Below, piece after piece: positions 56,047 through 64,000 of a stretch of 64,000 nucleotides of DNA; position 1 is the stretch's first letter, and each line of letters starts with the position of its first letter. Both the position numbers and the translations under genes were made by a program. Under the pieces are notes generated by a model that was given only the letters and a program-made list of their open reading frames with translations, did not search any database and was not told the DNA's origin. The DNA comes from Rhodovarius crocodyli. GTDB taxonomy: Bacteria; Pseudomonadota; Alphaproteobacteria; Acetobacterales; Acetobacteraceae. The DNA lies in assembly GCA_945901085.1 (NCBI GenBank), contig CAMDJV010000002.1:1-64000 (forward strand), in the 5' to 3' direction.

Positions 56047-56063
56047 ATACCAGGAGAATCCAG

Positions 56064-56312
56064 ATGCACGCCCTTCGCCTCACCATCATGCTCGCAGCCG
56101 GCCTGGGGTTGGCCAGTTGCGCCGGGCTCAATTCCACCCAGCAACGCACTGCAACCGGCGCGCTCGGCGGTGCCGCACTGGGCGGCATAGCGGGCTCCTT
56201 CAGCGGCAATGCCGGGCTGGGCGCCCTGCTCGGCGCCGGCGTAGGCGGTGTTGGTGGCTATCTCTATGACCAGTCGCAGCCGCGATATTCTGGCCAGGGC
56301 TATCGCCGCTAG
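56064..56312 (+). CDS. glycine-zipper lipoprotein
   Basis: The 82-residue lipoprotein has a lipobox L-A-S-C near residue 19. The mature part is a glycine-zipper domain (GALGGAALGGIAGSFSGNAGLGALLGAGVGGVGGYLYDQ) and a short basic, tyrosine-containing tail. Such proteins sit in the outer membrane and resemble Pal-interacting or YMGG/osmotically inducible lipoproteins. The start ATG 56064 has AGGAGA eight bases upstream. It is downstream of the Rap1a-like gene. Confidence 0.86.
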   Translation: MHALRLTIMLAAGLGLASCAGLNSTQQRTATGALGGAALGGIAGSFSGNAGLGALLGAGVGGVGGYLYDQSQPRYSGQGYRR

Positions 56313-56437
56313 GCCCATGGTTTGGGCGGCCATGGGCGCTCTCTGCCGCCCGCAGTGGCAGTCTCGGTGGATGGACGCTTCGCCCACCACCGCCCCCCCC
56401 TACCCGGCCGCGCCCGCCATGTGCACACTCCCCACCC

Positions 56438-57640
56438 ATGGCACAGATCGACACCACCCGCTTCCTCCAGGACCTGAACACGCTGCGCGAGTTCGGCCGC
56501 TTCAAGACCGGCGTCCACCGCCCCACCCTCTCGCCGCAGGACATGCAAAGCCGGCATTGGCTGGTGAAGCAGATGGAGGAGATCGGCCTTGAGGCCTCCA
56601 TCGATGGCATCGGCAATGTGCTCGGCAAACATCCCGGGCCGGGCATCAAGCTCCTCGCCGGCAGCCATCTCGAAAGCCAAAATGAGGCGGGTTGGCTCGA
56701 TGGTGCGCTCGGCGTGATGGCGGGCCTCGCCCTGGCCCGCGCCGGCCTGCCGGTGGATGTGGTGGCCTGCGCCGATGAGGAAGGCCATTTCGGCAGCTTC
56801 CTCGGCAGCAAAAGCCTGCTCGGCATTCTGGAAGAATCGCAGATCGACGCCGCGGTAAACCGCACCACCGGCCAATCCCTGCGCGACGCGCTGCGCGAAG
56901 CGGGGCTTGAGGGTGTCGCCCGGCCCAAGCTGGACCCCAGCCGCTATAAGGGTTTCTTCGAAATGCATATCGAGCAGGGCACCCAACTCGAACAGGCCGG
57001 CCTGCGCGCCGGCGTAGTGAGCGGCATCGTCGCCATCTGGCAATTCCGCATCATTATCGAGGGCAATCAGGACCATGCCGGCGGCACCACCATGGCCGAG
57101 CGCCGCGATGCCGGCCTGGCCGCCGTGCGGCTGCTCGCCGCCATCGATGCCGAATTCCCCCGCATCTGCGCCGAGCGCACGACCTGGACCTGCGGGCGCA
57201 TCGCGCTCGACCCCGGCGCACCCTCGATCATTCCAGGCCGGGCGGAAATCCTCTTCCAGTTCCGCGACATCTCGGTGGAGGTGCTGAACCGCCTGCGCCA
57301 CGGGCTGGAGCGCCTGGTGCAGGAGAGCAATCGGCGCGAGCGCTGCACAGCCACGCTGGAGGCGCAAAGCCTCTCAGTGCCCGTCGCCTGCGACGAGAAG
57401 ATGCAAACCGCCCTCTCCCGCGCAGCCGAAGCCAATGCGCCGGGCCTGTGGCAAACCATGCCGTCCGGTGCCGGGCATGACGCGCAATACCTCGCGCGCA
57501 TCATGCCTGCGGCCATGCTCTTCACCCCCAGCATCGGCGGCATCAGCCACCATTGGAAGGAAGACACCAAGCCCGAGGACCTGGCCATTTGCGCGCAAAT
57601 CCTGGGCGATGCGGCAGAGGCCTATCTCAAGGCCAATTGA
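56438..57640 (+). CDS. M20-family amidohydrolase (hydantoinase/carbamoylase type)
   Basis: The 400-residue zinc or manganese-dependent hydrolase belongs to the allantoate amidohydrolase/N-carbamoyl amino acid hydrolase group. Metal ligands are visible as H77 (AGSHLES), D88 (WLDGALGV) and E114/E115 (DEEG). A later GGISHHWKEDTKPEDL block contributes a C-terminal histidine. In most family members GSHLD precedes T/S; here the acid is Glu79. It probably removes a carbamoyl group from a beta- or alpha-amino acid. The HyuA-type gene at the window end makes a hydantoin or pyrimidine degradation role plausible. Confidence 0.85.
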   Translation: MAQIDTTRFLQDLNTLREFGRFKTGVHRPTLSPQDMQSRHWLVKQMEEIGLEASIDGIGNVLGKHPGPGIKLLAGSHLESQNEAGWLDGALGVMAGLALARAGLPVDVVACADEEGHFGSFLGSKSLLGILEESQIDAAVNRTTGQSLRDALREAGLEGVARPKLDPSRYKGFFEMHIEQGTQLEQAGLRAGVVSGIVAIWQFRIIIEGNQDHAGGTTMAERRDAGLAAVRLLAAIDAEFPRICAERTTWTCGRIALDPGAPSIIPGRAEILFQFRDISVEVLNRLRHGLERLVQESNRRERCTATLEAQSLSVPVACDEKMQTALSRAAEANAPGLWQTMPSGAGHDAQYLARIMPAAMLFTPSIGGISHHWKEDTKPEDLAICAQILGDAAEAYLKAN

Positions 57641-57652
57641 GGCGGCGGCTGC

Positions 57653-58402
57653 CTAAAACTCCTCCAGCAGCCGCCCCATCCCCTCAAAACGCTCGGTAAA
57701 GCCGCGCGTGCGCAGCGCATGCCAATAGGTCGCGGTATTGATCGCGATCACCGGCTTGCCGAGCCACATCTCCGCCGCCGCCGCCAACCGCACCATGGAG
57801 AGGTTGGTGCCCACCTGAATGATCGCATCCACATCATCACCATCGATCAGCCGCAGCGCCTCGCGGCATTGGGCGGTGGTGAAGGCGGCGATACCGGTCC
57901 AGCTTCGCGCCTGCATCGCGTGGTCGCGCACCACATCAAAGCCCATATCGTTGAAATACAGCTTCACCTGCTCATTCATCGCCGGCCAATAGGGGCTGAG
58001 AATGGCAATCCGCCGAATCCCGCCATAGGTGTTCAACGCCATGGTGCAGGAATGGCTGCCGATCGAAATGCCGATCCCCGACAAATCCTCCACCTCTTTC
58101 TGGAAGGCATCCGCCCCCCTCTTGCCATCGAAGAAGGTGACGGCGGACATCCCCATCACCAGATGATCAGGCGCGCAGGTCAGCACGCTGCGCACCGCAT
58201 CGAGGGTATTCTGGCCGATCAGCTTAGCCCCGGCGATGAAGCTCTCATTCGACATCGCCTGGGTGTCGGGGGTGAAAATCCGGCTGTAGTGATTGGTCAC
58301 CCCAAAGGGCCGCATCGCCTCGAAATCCGGCTGCACGATGGTGTTGGTGGAGGGGCCGATCACCCCAAATTTCTGCCGAAACCCCAGAACGTCGCGTGAC
58401 AT
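57653..58402 (-). CDS. maleate isomerase/arylmalonate decarboxylase-family protein lacking catalytic Cys
   Basis: This 249-residue protein of the Asp/Glu racemase superfamily begins FGVIGPSTNTIVQPDFE, typical of maleate isomerase. The two positions that normally hold catalytic cysteines read GMSAVTFF (near 84-91) and VGTNLSMV (near 197-204), so neither cysteine is present. Relatives of arylmalonate decarboxylase have GTSLSFY in the first place. It could be a decarboxylase or a cysteine-independent isomerase of maleate-like acids. The start ATG 58402 has AGGA upstream; the ten-codon extension is weak. It is divergent from a TctC gene 51 bases away. Confidence 0.72.
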   Translation of the reverse strand: MSRDVLGFRQKFGVIGPSTNTIVQPDFEAMRPFGVTNHYSRIFTPDTQAMSNESFIAGAKLIGQNTLDAVRSVLTCAPDHLVMGMSAVTFFDGKRGADAFQKEVEDLSGIGISIGSHSCTMALNTYGGIRRIAILSPYWPAMNEQVKLYFNDMGFDVVRDHAMQARSWTGIAAFTTAQCREALRLIDGDDVDAIIQVGTNLSMVRLAAAAEMWLGKPVIAINTATYWHALRTRGFTERFEGMGRLLEEF

Positions 58403-58453
58403 GAAAAATCCTGATAACCGTGTGCCACTCAACAGAAACGGAATTTTTCAACG

Positions 58454-59410
58454 ATGCAAGCCATCTCCCGCCGCGCCATGGGCCTGCTGGCCATTGCCAC
58501 ACCCGCCTGGGCCCAGGCCGATTATCCCAGCCGCCCTGTCCGTTTCATCGTGCCCGGCCCGGCCGGTGGCGCGGGGGATGTGCTGGGTCGGTTGGTGATG
58601 GAGCGGCTGGGCCAGACACTCGGGCAATCCTTCCTCATCGAGAACCGCGCCGGGGCGGGCACCAATATCGGCATGACGGTGGTGGCCCGCGCCGCGCCTG
58701 ATGGCTATGTGCTCGGCCTCGCCTCCATCGCCGCCAATGCGGTCAATCGCTGGCTCTACCGCAACCTGCCCTTCAACCCGGAGACGGATTTCGCCCCGGT
58801 GGCGATGATAGCCCTGGTGCCCAACCTCATGGTCATCGCCCCGGCAATCCCCGCCCGCAATGTCGCCGAATTCATCGCCTATGCCCGCCGCAACCCCGTC
58901 GCCTTCGGCTCGGTCGGCGCGGGCTCCTCGCAGCATCTCGCCGGCGCGCAATTCGCCCAGGCCACCGGGCTGGACATGACCCATGTGGCCTATACCTCCA
59001 ATGGCGCCATGGCGACGGACCTGATGGAAAACCGAGTGCAGGTGGTGTTCCAGTCGATCTCGGCGGTGGCGGAACTCGCCCGCGCCGGCCGCGTCCGCCC
59101 CCTCGCCGTCACCGGCGAAAGCCGCGCCCCCGCCTTCCCCGATGTGCCCACCCTGCAGCAGGCGGGGCTCGACATCATCAGCACCGGCTGGTTTGGCGTC
59201 TGCGCCCCAGGCGGCACGCCGGATGCCATCACCCAGCGGCTGAATGAGGCGGTCAATGACATCATCCGCAGCCCCGAGATTCAGGCCCGCATCATCGCCG
59301 GCGGCGCGGTGCCCAAAATCACCACAAGGGCCGAAATGGCGGCCTTCATGGCCGCCGAAAGCGCGCGCTGGCGCCCGGTGGTGCTGGCCACCGGGCTGAC
59401 GGTGGATTGA
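58454..59410 (+). CDS. TctC/Bug-family periplasmic binding protein (3)
   Basis: The 318-residue Bug receptor has a signal peptide ending TPAWAQ-A. Mature motifs are RFIVPGPAGGAGDVLGRLVMERL, LIENRAGAGTNIGMTVVARAAPDGYVLGL, FGSVGAGSSQHLAGAQFAQATG and VPTLQQAGLDI. ATG 58454 has no strong ribosome site. It is divergent from the maleate-isomerase-like gene and may share a promoter region and substrate with it. No TctA or TctB is present, as with all four TctC proteins in this window. Confidence 0.9.
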   Translation: MQAISRRAMGLLAIATPAWAQADYPSRPVRFIVPGPAGGAGDVLGRLVMERLGQTLGQSFLIENRAGAGTNIGMTVVARAAPDGYVLGLASIAANAVNRWLYRNLPFNPETDFAPVAMIALVPNLMVIAPAIPARNVAEFIAYARRNPVAFGSVGAGSSQHLAGAQFAQATGLDMTHVAYTSNGAMATDLMENRVQVVFQSISAVAELARAGRVRPLAVTGESRAPAFPDVPTLQQAGLDIISTGWFGVCAPGGTPDAITQRLNEAVNDIIRSPEIQARIIAGGAVPKITTRAEMAAFMAAESARWRPVVLATGLTVD

Positions 59411-59519
59411 ACGCAACCCCCATCCCCGCCCCCTGAGTGGCGCCAGCGCCCGAAGGGGCCTCTAGTCTCCTGGCGAAGCTGTGCCATGCTGGCCTTCCAA
59501 CGAAAGCGCGGAGCCCCCC

Positions 59520-60587
59520 ATGCTGAAAAAAACTCTGACCCTGATGGCGCTCTGCGCCAGCCTGCCGGCCTTGGCCCAGGTGCCAGCCAGCCTGCCCGCC
59601 GGCCCGCGGGTGACCATCGCCGCCGTCACCCAGCCGGTGCCCACCCAGCCGCAATACACCCGGGTGGACCAACCCATTCTGCGCGACCTGGTTCGCCAGC
59701 GTTCGGGCGGGCGCATCGAGGTGAGCCTCTCCACCCATGCCGAGCGCAACCTCGCCGGCAATGAAATCGTCCGTCTGGTGCGCTCTGGCCAGGTGGAAAT
59801 CGGCGCTGGTACCCTCTCCACCCTCTCGGGCGATGTGCCCATCCTCGATGGCATCGACCTCGCAGGCCTCGCCCCCGACATCACGAATGCGCGGCGCATC
59901 GCCGATGACATGATGGCGGTCGCCAATCGTGACCTGGAGCGCTTCAACACCCGCCTCGTCGCCACCTACCCCTTCCCGGCGCAGGTGCTGTTCTGCCGCC
60001 AGCCCTTCACCAGCCTCGCTGATCTGCGCGGCCGGCGCATCCGCACCTTCGGCAATTCGCTGGTGGATTTCTTCACCGCCATCGGCGCCCAGCCCACCTC
60101 CATCGGCTTCCCCGAAGTCTATTCCGCCCTCGAACGCGGCGTGGTGGATTGCGCCATCACCGGCAGCGGCTCGGGTGCGGCGGCGCGTTGGCCGGAGGTT
60201 TCAACCCATATCTCCAACCTGCCGCTCGCCTGGGCGGTGGCCGGCTATATGGTGAACCTGCAATGGTGGAACCGCCTGGCGCCCGAAGTCCGCGCCTTCC
60301 TCGAAGCCACCATGAAACAGGTGAGCGATGAGCAATGGGCGCTGGGCCTCGCCGCCACGCGTGATGGCATTGACTGCAATATCGGCCGCACCGCCGAATG
60401 CCGCATCCACAACGTCGCCGCCCGGCCGATGACCGAGGTGGTGGCCACCGACGCGGACCGCGCCCTGGTGCGGCAGGTCTTTGAGCAGACCGTGCTGCCC
60501 GGCTGGGTGCGCCGCTGCGGCGCGCGCTGCGGCGAGGTGTATAATCAGGTGATCGCGCCCATCGCTGGCATGCGCTTCGGCGGTTGA
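59520..60587 (+). CDS. dctP: TRAP transporter substrate-binding protein (second DctP)
   Basis: The 355-residue binding protein has a signal peptide (MLKKTLTLMALCASLPALAQ). The mature protein shows the TRAP pattern QRSGGRIEVSLSTHAERNLAGNEIVRLVRSGQVEIGAGTLSTLSGDVPILDGIDLAGLAP, LRGRRIRTFGNSLVDFFTAIGAQPTSIGFPEVYSALERGVVDCAITGSGSG. Five cysteines scattered through the second half (CNIG, CRIH, RRCGARCGEVY) are unusual for this class and may form disulfides. ATG 59520 lies at the end of a proline-rich leader. dctQ starts two bases after its stop. Confidence 0.9.
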   Translation: MLKKTLTLMALCASLPALAQVPASLPAGPRVTIAAVTQPVPTQPQYTRVDQPILRDLVRQRSGGRIEVSLSTHAERNLAGNEIVRLVRSGQVEIGAGTLSTLSGDVPILDGIDLAGLAPDITNARRIADDMMAVANRDLERFNTRLVATYPFPAQVLFCRQPFTSLADLRGRRIRTFGNSLVDFFTAIGAQPTSIGFPEVYSALERGVVDCAITGSGSGAAARWPEVSTHISNLPLAWAVAGYMVNLQWWNRLAPEVRAFLEATMKQVSDEQWALGLAATRDGIDCNIGRTAECRIHNVAARPMTEVVATDADRALVRQVFEQTVLPGWVRRCGARCGEVYNQVIAPIAGMRFGG

Positions 60588-60589
60588 GC

Positions 60590-61186
60590 ATGTTGCTGCA
60601 AGCCGCCTCCGGCTTGCGCCGGGGCGTGGCCATGGTGGCGGCGGTGATGGCGTATCTGGCAGGCTGGAATTATCTGGCCTGCGCTCTGTTCATCACCTTT
60701 GACATCGTGGCGCGGAATTTCTTCGGCTTCTCCTCCCGCGCCACGGTGGAGGTCACCGGCTATGCCCTGGCCTGCGGCATTGCCTGGGGCCTCGCCCATA
60801 CCCTGGCAGCGCGGGCGCATATCCGGGTGGATGTGCTGGTGAACCGCTTTCCGGTGGGTATTCGCGCACCACTCCATCTCTTTTCGCTGCTGCTGCTGGG
60901 CGGCTTCGCCCTCTTCATCGCCTGGGCGGCCTATTCACTCTATGACGAAAGCGCGCTCTTCGATGCGCATGACAATTCCGCCCTGCGCATTCCCATGGTG
61001 ATCCCGCAGGGGATCTGGATGGTCGGCATTTTCGCCTTCGTCACCATGGTGGCGGTTTTGCTGCTGGAATCGCTGCTGGCCCTGCTCGCCGGCCAGCCGG
61101 AACGCCTCGATGGCCTGCTCGCCAGCCGCAGCATCGATGACGAGGCGGCCGAGGCGCTGGACGCGCTGAAAATGGCCCAACCATGA
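60590..61186 (+). CDS. dctQ: TRAP transporter small permease (second DctQ)
   Basis: This 198-residue protein has four membrane segments and the family pattern WNYLACALFITFDIVARNFFGFSSRATVEVTGYALACGIAWGLAHTLAARAHIRVDVLVNRFP. I choose ATG 60590, two bases after the dctP stop; a TTG at 60584 overlapping it is unlikely. Its stop overlaps the dctM start by four bases. It forms the transporter with DctP 59520 and DctM 61183. Confidence 0.92.
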   Translation: MLLQAASGLRRGVAMVAAVMAYLAGWNYLACALFITFDIVARNFFGFSSRATVEVTGYALACGIAWGLAHTLAARAHIRVDVLVNRFPVGIRAPLHLFSLLLLGGFALFIAWAAYSLYDESALFDAHDNSALRIPMVIPQGIWMVGIFAFVTMVAVLLLESLLALLAGQPERLDGLLASRSIDDEAAEALDALKMAQP

Positions 61187-62550
61187 TAGCGGTATTTTTT
61201 CTGCTCGGCCTGCTGGGCGTGCTGGTCTTCGCCGCCGCCTCGGGCGCGGCCGCGGTGCCGATCGCCGAAATCCTGATGCTGATCGGCATCTTCGTCGTCT
61301 TCTTCAGCTCGGGCGTCTATATCGCCGCCGTGCTGGGCGTGCTGGCCTTCCTCACCGGCTTTCTGTTCAGCGACAGGCCATGGTGGAATTTCGCCGGCCA
61401 GACGCTTTGGGGCCCCTCCTCCAATTTCGTCCTGGTGGCGGTGCCGCTGTTTCTGCTGATGGGCGAAATCCTGCTCCGCGCGGGCCTGTCGGATAGGCTC
61501 TACCGCGCGCTGAATGTCTGGCTCAACCGCATGCCCGGCGGCTTGCTGCACACCAATATCGTCTCCTGCGCGGTGTTCTCGGCCATCAGCGGCTCCTCAG
61601 TGGCCACGGCGGCAACAATGGGCTCCGTCGCCCTGCCATATTTCAAGGGCAGCCAGTATTCGCCGCGCTGGGTGCTGGGCTCCCTCGCCGCCGGCGGCGC
61701 GCTGGGCAATCTCATCCCACCTGGCATCACCTTCATCATCTATGGGCTGATCACCGAGACATCGGTGGGCGCGCTCTATATCGCCGCCCTGCTGCCCGCA
61801 GCCCTGGTCGTCGCACTCTTCACCCTGCTGATCCTGGCGCATGGGCTGCGCCACCCGATGGAAAAGCCCGCCAAACTCCCCATGCGGGAAAAACTGGCGG
61901 CGCTGAAGGACCTCACCCCCACCGCCATCCTCATCTTCCTCGTGCTCGGCTCGATCTATGGCGGCTTCGCCACGCCAACCGAGGCGGCGGCCCTGGGCGT
62001 GGTGGGCGCCATCTTCTTCGCCGCCCTCGAGGGCCGGCTGAATTTCCGCATGCTCAATGCCTCGGCCGAGGCCACGGCGCGCAACACCGCCCTGCTCGGC
62101 CTCATCATCTTCGGCGCCTATCTGCTGAACTACATTCTCACCATCATCAACGTGCCCCAGGCACTCGCCGGGCTGATCGCAGATTTGCCGCTGCCGCCCT
62201 GGGCCATCATGGCCTGCATCATCGCGCTCTACTTCGCGCTCGGCACCTTCATGGAGGGCTTCTCCATGATCATCACCACCGTGCCGGTGATTTTCCCCGT
62301 GGTGGTGGCGCTGGGCTATGACCCGATCTGGTTCGGCGTGGTGGTGACCATGCTGGTGGAAATCGCCCAAATCAGCCCGCCAGACGGCACCGTGATGTAT
62401 GTGCTGCAAGGCATGCGGCCCAAACCCGGCGGGCCCATCACCGATGTCTTTGTGGGCGTGATGCCCTTCCTCCTCGCCTATCTGGGCGCTGTGCTGCTGC
62501 TGGTGATTTTCCCCGAAATCGCACTCTGGCTGCCACGCCTCCTCACCTAA
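61183..62550 (+). CDS. dctM: TRAP transporter large permease (second DctM)
   Basis: The 455-residue ion-coupled permease has about twelve membrane segments and DctM blocks: VLVAVPLFLLMGEILLRAGLSDRLYRALNVWLNRMPGGLLHTNIVSCAVFSAISGSSVATAATMGSVALPYFKGSQYS, PTEAAALGVVGAIFFAALEGRLNFRML and ISPPDGTVMYVLQGMRPKPG. It overlaps dctQ by four bases. The C-terminal half resembles mannitol/chloroaromatic-type TRAP permeases. A TctC gene follows after 19 bases, an arrangement mixing two transporter classes in one transcript. Confidence 0.94.
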   Translation: MIAVFFLLGLLGVLVFAAASGAAAVPIAEILMLIGIFVVFFSSGVYIAAVLGVLAFLTGFLFSDRPWWNFAGQTLWGPSSNFVLVAVPLFLLMGEILLRAGLSDRLYRALNVWLNRMPGGLLHTNIVSCAVFSAISGSSVATAATMGSVALPYFKGSQYSPRWVLGSLAAGGALGNLIPPGITFIIYGLITETSVGALYIAALLPAALVVALFTLLILAHGLRHPMEKPAKLPMREKLAALKDLTPTAILIFLVLGSIYGGFATPTEAAALGVVGAIFFAALEGRLNFRMLNASAEATARNTALLGLIIFGAYLLNYILTIINVPQALAGLIADLPLPPWAIMACIIALYFALGTFMEGFSMIITTVPVIFPVVVALGYDPIWFGVVVTMLVEIAQISPPDGTVMYVLQGMRPKPGGPITDVFVGVMPFLLAYLGAVLLLVIFPEIALWLPRLLT

Positions 62551-62569
62551 CCCTTTGGAGCTTCTTCCT

Positions 62570-63529
62570 ATGTTCAAACGCATGCTTCTCCTCGCCGCCA
62601 TGGCGCTGGCCACGCCCGCTATGGCCCAGAGCCCTGGCTTTGAGCGGCCAATCCGCATCATCGTGCCCATCGCGCCTGGCGGTGGCACGGATGTCTTCGC
62701 CCGGCTGCTGGCCGAGATCATCGGCACCTCCCTTGGCCAACCCATCGTGGTGGAGAACCGCCCCGGCGCCTCCTCCACCATCGGCACGCAATTCGTGGCC
62801 GAGCAGCGGGCGGATGGCACAACACTGCTCTTCACCGCCAATGCGCCGATCACCGCGGCACCGCATGTGATGACCACGCGCTACACGCTGGACCAATTGG
62901 ACCCCATGTTCATCGTCGGCCATACCGGCTTCACACTCTGCGTGCGGCAAGACAGCCCGATCACCACGGCGCAAGAACTGGTTGCCGCCATGCGCGCCGC
63001 ACCCGGCCGCATGACCTATGGCACCGATGGCGTGGGCGGCAATATGCATCTGGCCGCCGAGCGGCTGTTCCGGGCGCTGGGGCTGGAGGCGACGATGGTG
63101 CCCTTCCAGGGCGCGGCGCAAACGCTGACTGCCTTCAGCGGCGGGCATATCGACCTCTATGGCGGCTCCATCGCCGTTGCCATGCCGGCCATCCGTGACG
63201 GCCGCGCCCGCTGCCTGGTACTGACCCAGCGCGCCCAGCACCCGGAGGTGCCCACCGCCGCCGGCCTCGATGCCCTGGGCGTGCCGAATGAGGAGACGCT
63301 GATCTGGTGGGGCATGCTGGCGCCGCGCGGCATGCCGGCCGACCGCCGTGCCGCCCTGATGACGGCCTTCGAGGCCGCCTGGCGCACCGAGCGTTTCCAG
63401 ACCCAGCTCGCCCGCTCCGGCGTCACGCAGGTTTTCCGCAATTCGGCAGCCTCGGCGGCGCTGATCACCGAGGAGAACGAGGCGCTGGCGCGCGTCGTGC
63501 GGCAGATCGGCATCGAACGGCAGCGCTGA
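62570..63529 (+). CDS. TctC/Bug-family periplasmic binding protein (4)
   Basis: The 319-residue Bug receptor has signal MFKRMLLLAAMALATPAMAQ and mature motifs RIIVPIAPGGGTDVFARLLAEII, VVENRPGASSTIGTQFVAEQRADGTTLLF, YGTDGVGGNMHLAAERLFRALG and VPFQGAAQTLTAFSGGHIDLYGG. ATG 62570 has TTTGGAG upstream. It is cotranscribed with the TRAP genes and precedes the HyuA-type gene by one base, so it probably binds the substrate or product of that enzyme set. Confidence 0.9.
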   Translation: MFKRMLLLAAMALATPAMAQSPGFERPIRIIVPIAPGGGTDVFARLLAEIIGTSLGQPIVVENRPGASSTIGTQFVAEQRADGTTLLFTANAPITAAPHVMTTRYTLDQLDPMFIVGHTGFTLCVRQDSPITTAQELVAAMRAAPGRMTYGTDGVGGNMHLAAERLFRALGLEATMVPFQGAAQTLTAFSGGHIDLYGGSIAVAMPAIRDGRARCLVLTQRAQHPEVPTAAGLDALGVPNEETLIWWGMLAPRGMPADRRAALMTAFEAAWRTERFQTQLARSGVTQVFRNSAASAALITEENEALARVVRQIGIERQR

Positions 63530-63530
63530 G

Positions 63531-64000
63531 ATGGAAACCCGCCCCGTCCGCATCGCCGTCGATATCGGCGGCACCTTCACCGATCTGCAGATCCTCGATG
63601 CCCGCAGCAGCAACATCGTGGCGTGGAAAACCCCAACCACCCCTGCCGACCCATCGGAAGGGCTGATGATCGGGGTGCGGGAGGCGGCGGAGAAATTCGG
63701 TTTCGCACTCAGCGATGTGGGCCTGCTGCTGCATGGCACCACCATCGCCACCAATGCGGTGCTGGAACGCAAGCTGGCGAATGGTGTGCTGCTCACCACC
63801 GCAGGCTTCGAGGATGTGCTCGAAATCACCCGCCATGTCCGGCGCGACATCTACGGCCTGGCCCCCGACCCCTTCCCCTGCCTCATCGCGCGTGACCGCA
63901 GGCTGGGCGTCACCGAGCGCATCAAGGCCGATGGCAGCGTCGAAACCCCGCTCGATATCGGCACCACGCTGCAAGCCCTGGCCGCGCTGCAACCCGAAGC
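63531..64000 (+). CDS. hydantoinase/oxoprolinase A subunit (HyuA-type), partial at window end
   Basis: Only the first 156 codons are in the window. METRPVRIAVDIGGTFTDLQILDAR is the hydantoinase A N-terminus with the actin-like phosphate-1 loop DIGGTFTD. Next comes LLLHGTTIATNAVLERK, the conserved nucleotide-linked block, and GVLLTTAGFEDVLEITRHVRRDIYG. The family includes ATP-dependent N-methylhydantoinase, 5-oxoprolinase and acetophenone carboxylase A subunits; a HyuB partner should follow beyond the window. The ATG starts one base after the tctC stop. It extends the carbamoylase-like theme of this island. Confidence 0.9.
   Translation, partial: METRPVRIAVDIGGTFTDLQILDARSSNIVAWKTPTTPADPSEGLMIGVREAAEKFGFALSDVGLLLHGTTIATNAVLERKLANGVLLTTAGFEDVLEITRHVRRDIYGLAPDPFPCLIARDRRLGVTERIKADGSVETPLDIGTTLQALAALQPE

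Overview
The window is a visibly GC-rich, densely coded piece of an alphaproteobacterial chromosome. The mreBCD-mrdAB rod operon, a spirilloxanthin-type carotenoid cluster with crtC, crtD and crtI, a K+-independent proton pyrophosphatase and many TRAP/TctC solute-binding proteins fit the Acetobacteraceae (a Roseomonas/Roseococcus-like, possibly aerobic anoxygenic phototrophic lineage). The taxonomic call is inference. I saw no IS element, prophage or CRISPR array. No gene-free gap exceeds 300 bases; the largest (38800-39014, 215 bases) holds only small hairpins and the presumed promoter of a TRAP operon.

Layout. 1-6104: tRNA-Lys, then a minus-strand cell-shape operon read mreB, mreC, mreD, mrdA (PBP2), rodA and a coupled cupin. 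6265-9584: an aromatic-type catabolic group (extradiol-dioxygenase-like VOC protein, a possible 30-residue peptide, an MhpA-like flavin monooxygenase) divergent from an SDR. 9624-19474: H+-pyrophosphatase, O-antigen-ligase-like protein, UbiB-type kinase, oligoendopeptidase F, acyl-CoA synthetase, and a class-III aminotransferase. 19481-31037: one long minus-strand run, a branched-chain-amino-acid-type ABC importer interleaved with an acyl-CoA synthetase, followed by ivd-mccB-mccA of leucine/isovalerate catabolism. A remnant of a second acyl-CoA synthetase lies between the two blocks. 31178-35958: a 1453-residue DUF4011/SF1 helicase-nuclease resembling defence proteins, coupled to a small VOC protein. 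35955-43480: a TRAP transporter, a CBS protein, an NdvA-type exporter and two TctC-type binding proteins.

43638-55536: an unknown protein, a TerB-like protein, then the carotenoid region: crtD1-crtC-yqaA-like-crtI on plus, P450-ATP-grasp on minus, and a membrane protein with crtD2 and a transglutaminase on plus. A perfect TGT-N12-ACA palindrome (PpsR/CrtJ type) lies before crtD1 and a one-mismatch copy lies between the P450 and membrane-protein genes. Two genes here (47892 and 53134) appear to start with CTG. This is the most unusual part: the P450/ATP-grasp pair suggests an oxidised and possibly ligated carotenoid end group, and crtD1 lacks a conserved FAD-domain segment that crtD2 retains.

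55600-64000: a Rap1a/Tai-like secreted protein, a glycine-zipper lipoprotein, then a catabolic island with an M20 carbamoylase-like hydrolase, a cysteine-less maleate-isomerase-family protein, a complete TRAP transporter, two TctC proteins and the start of a HyuA-type hydantoinase cut by the window end.
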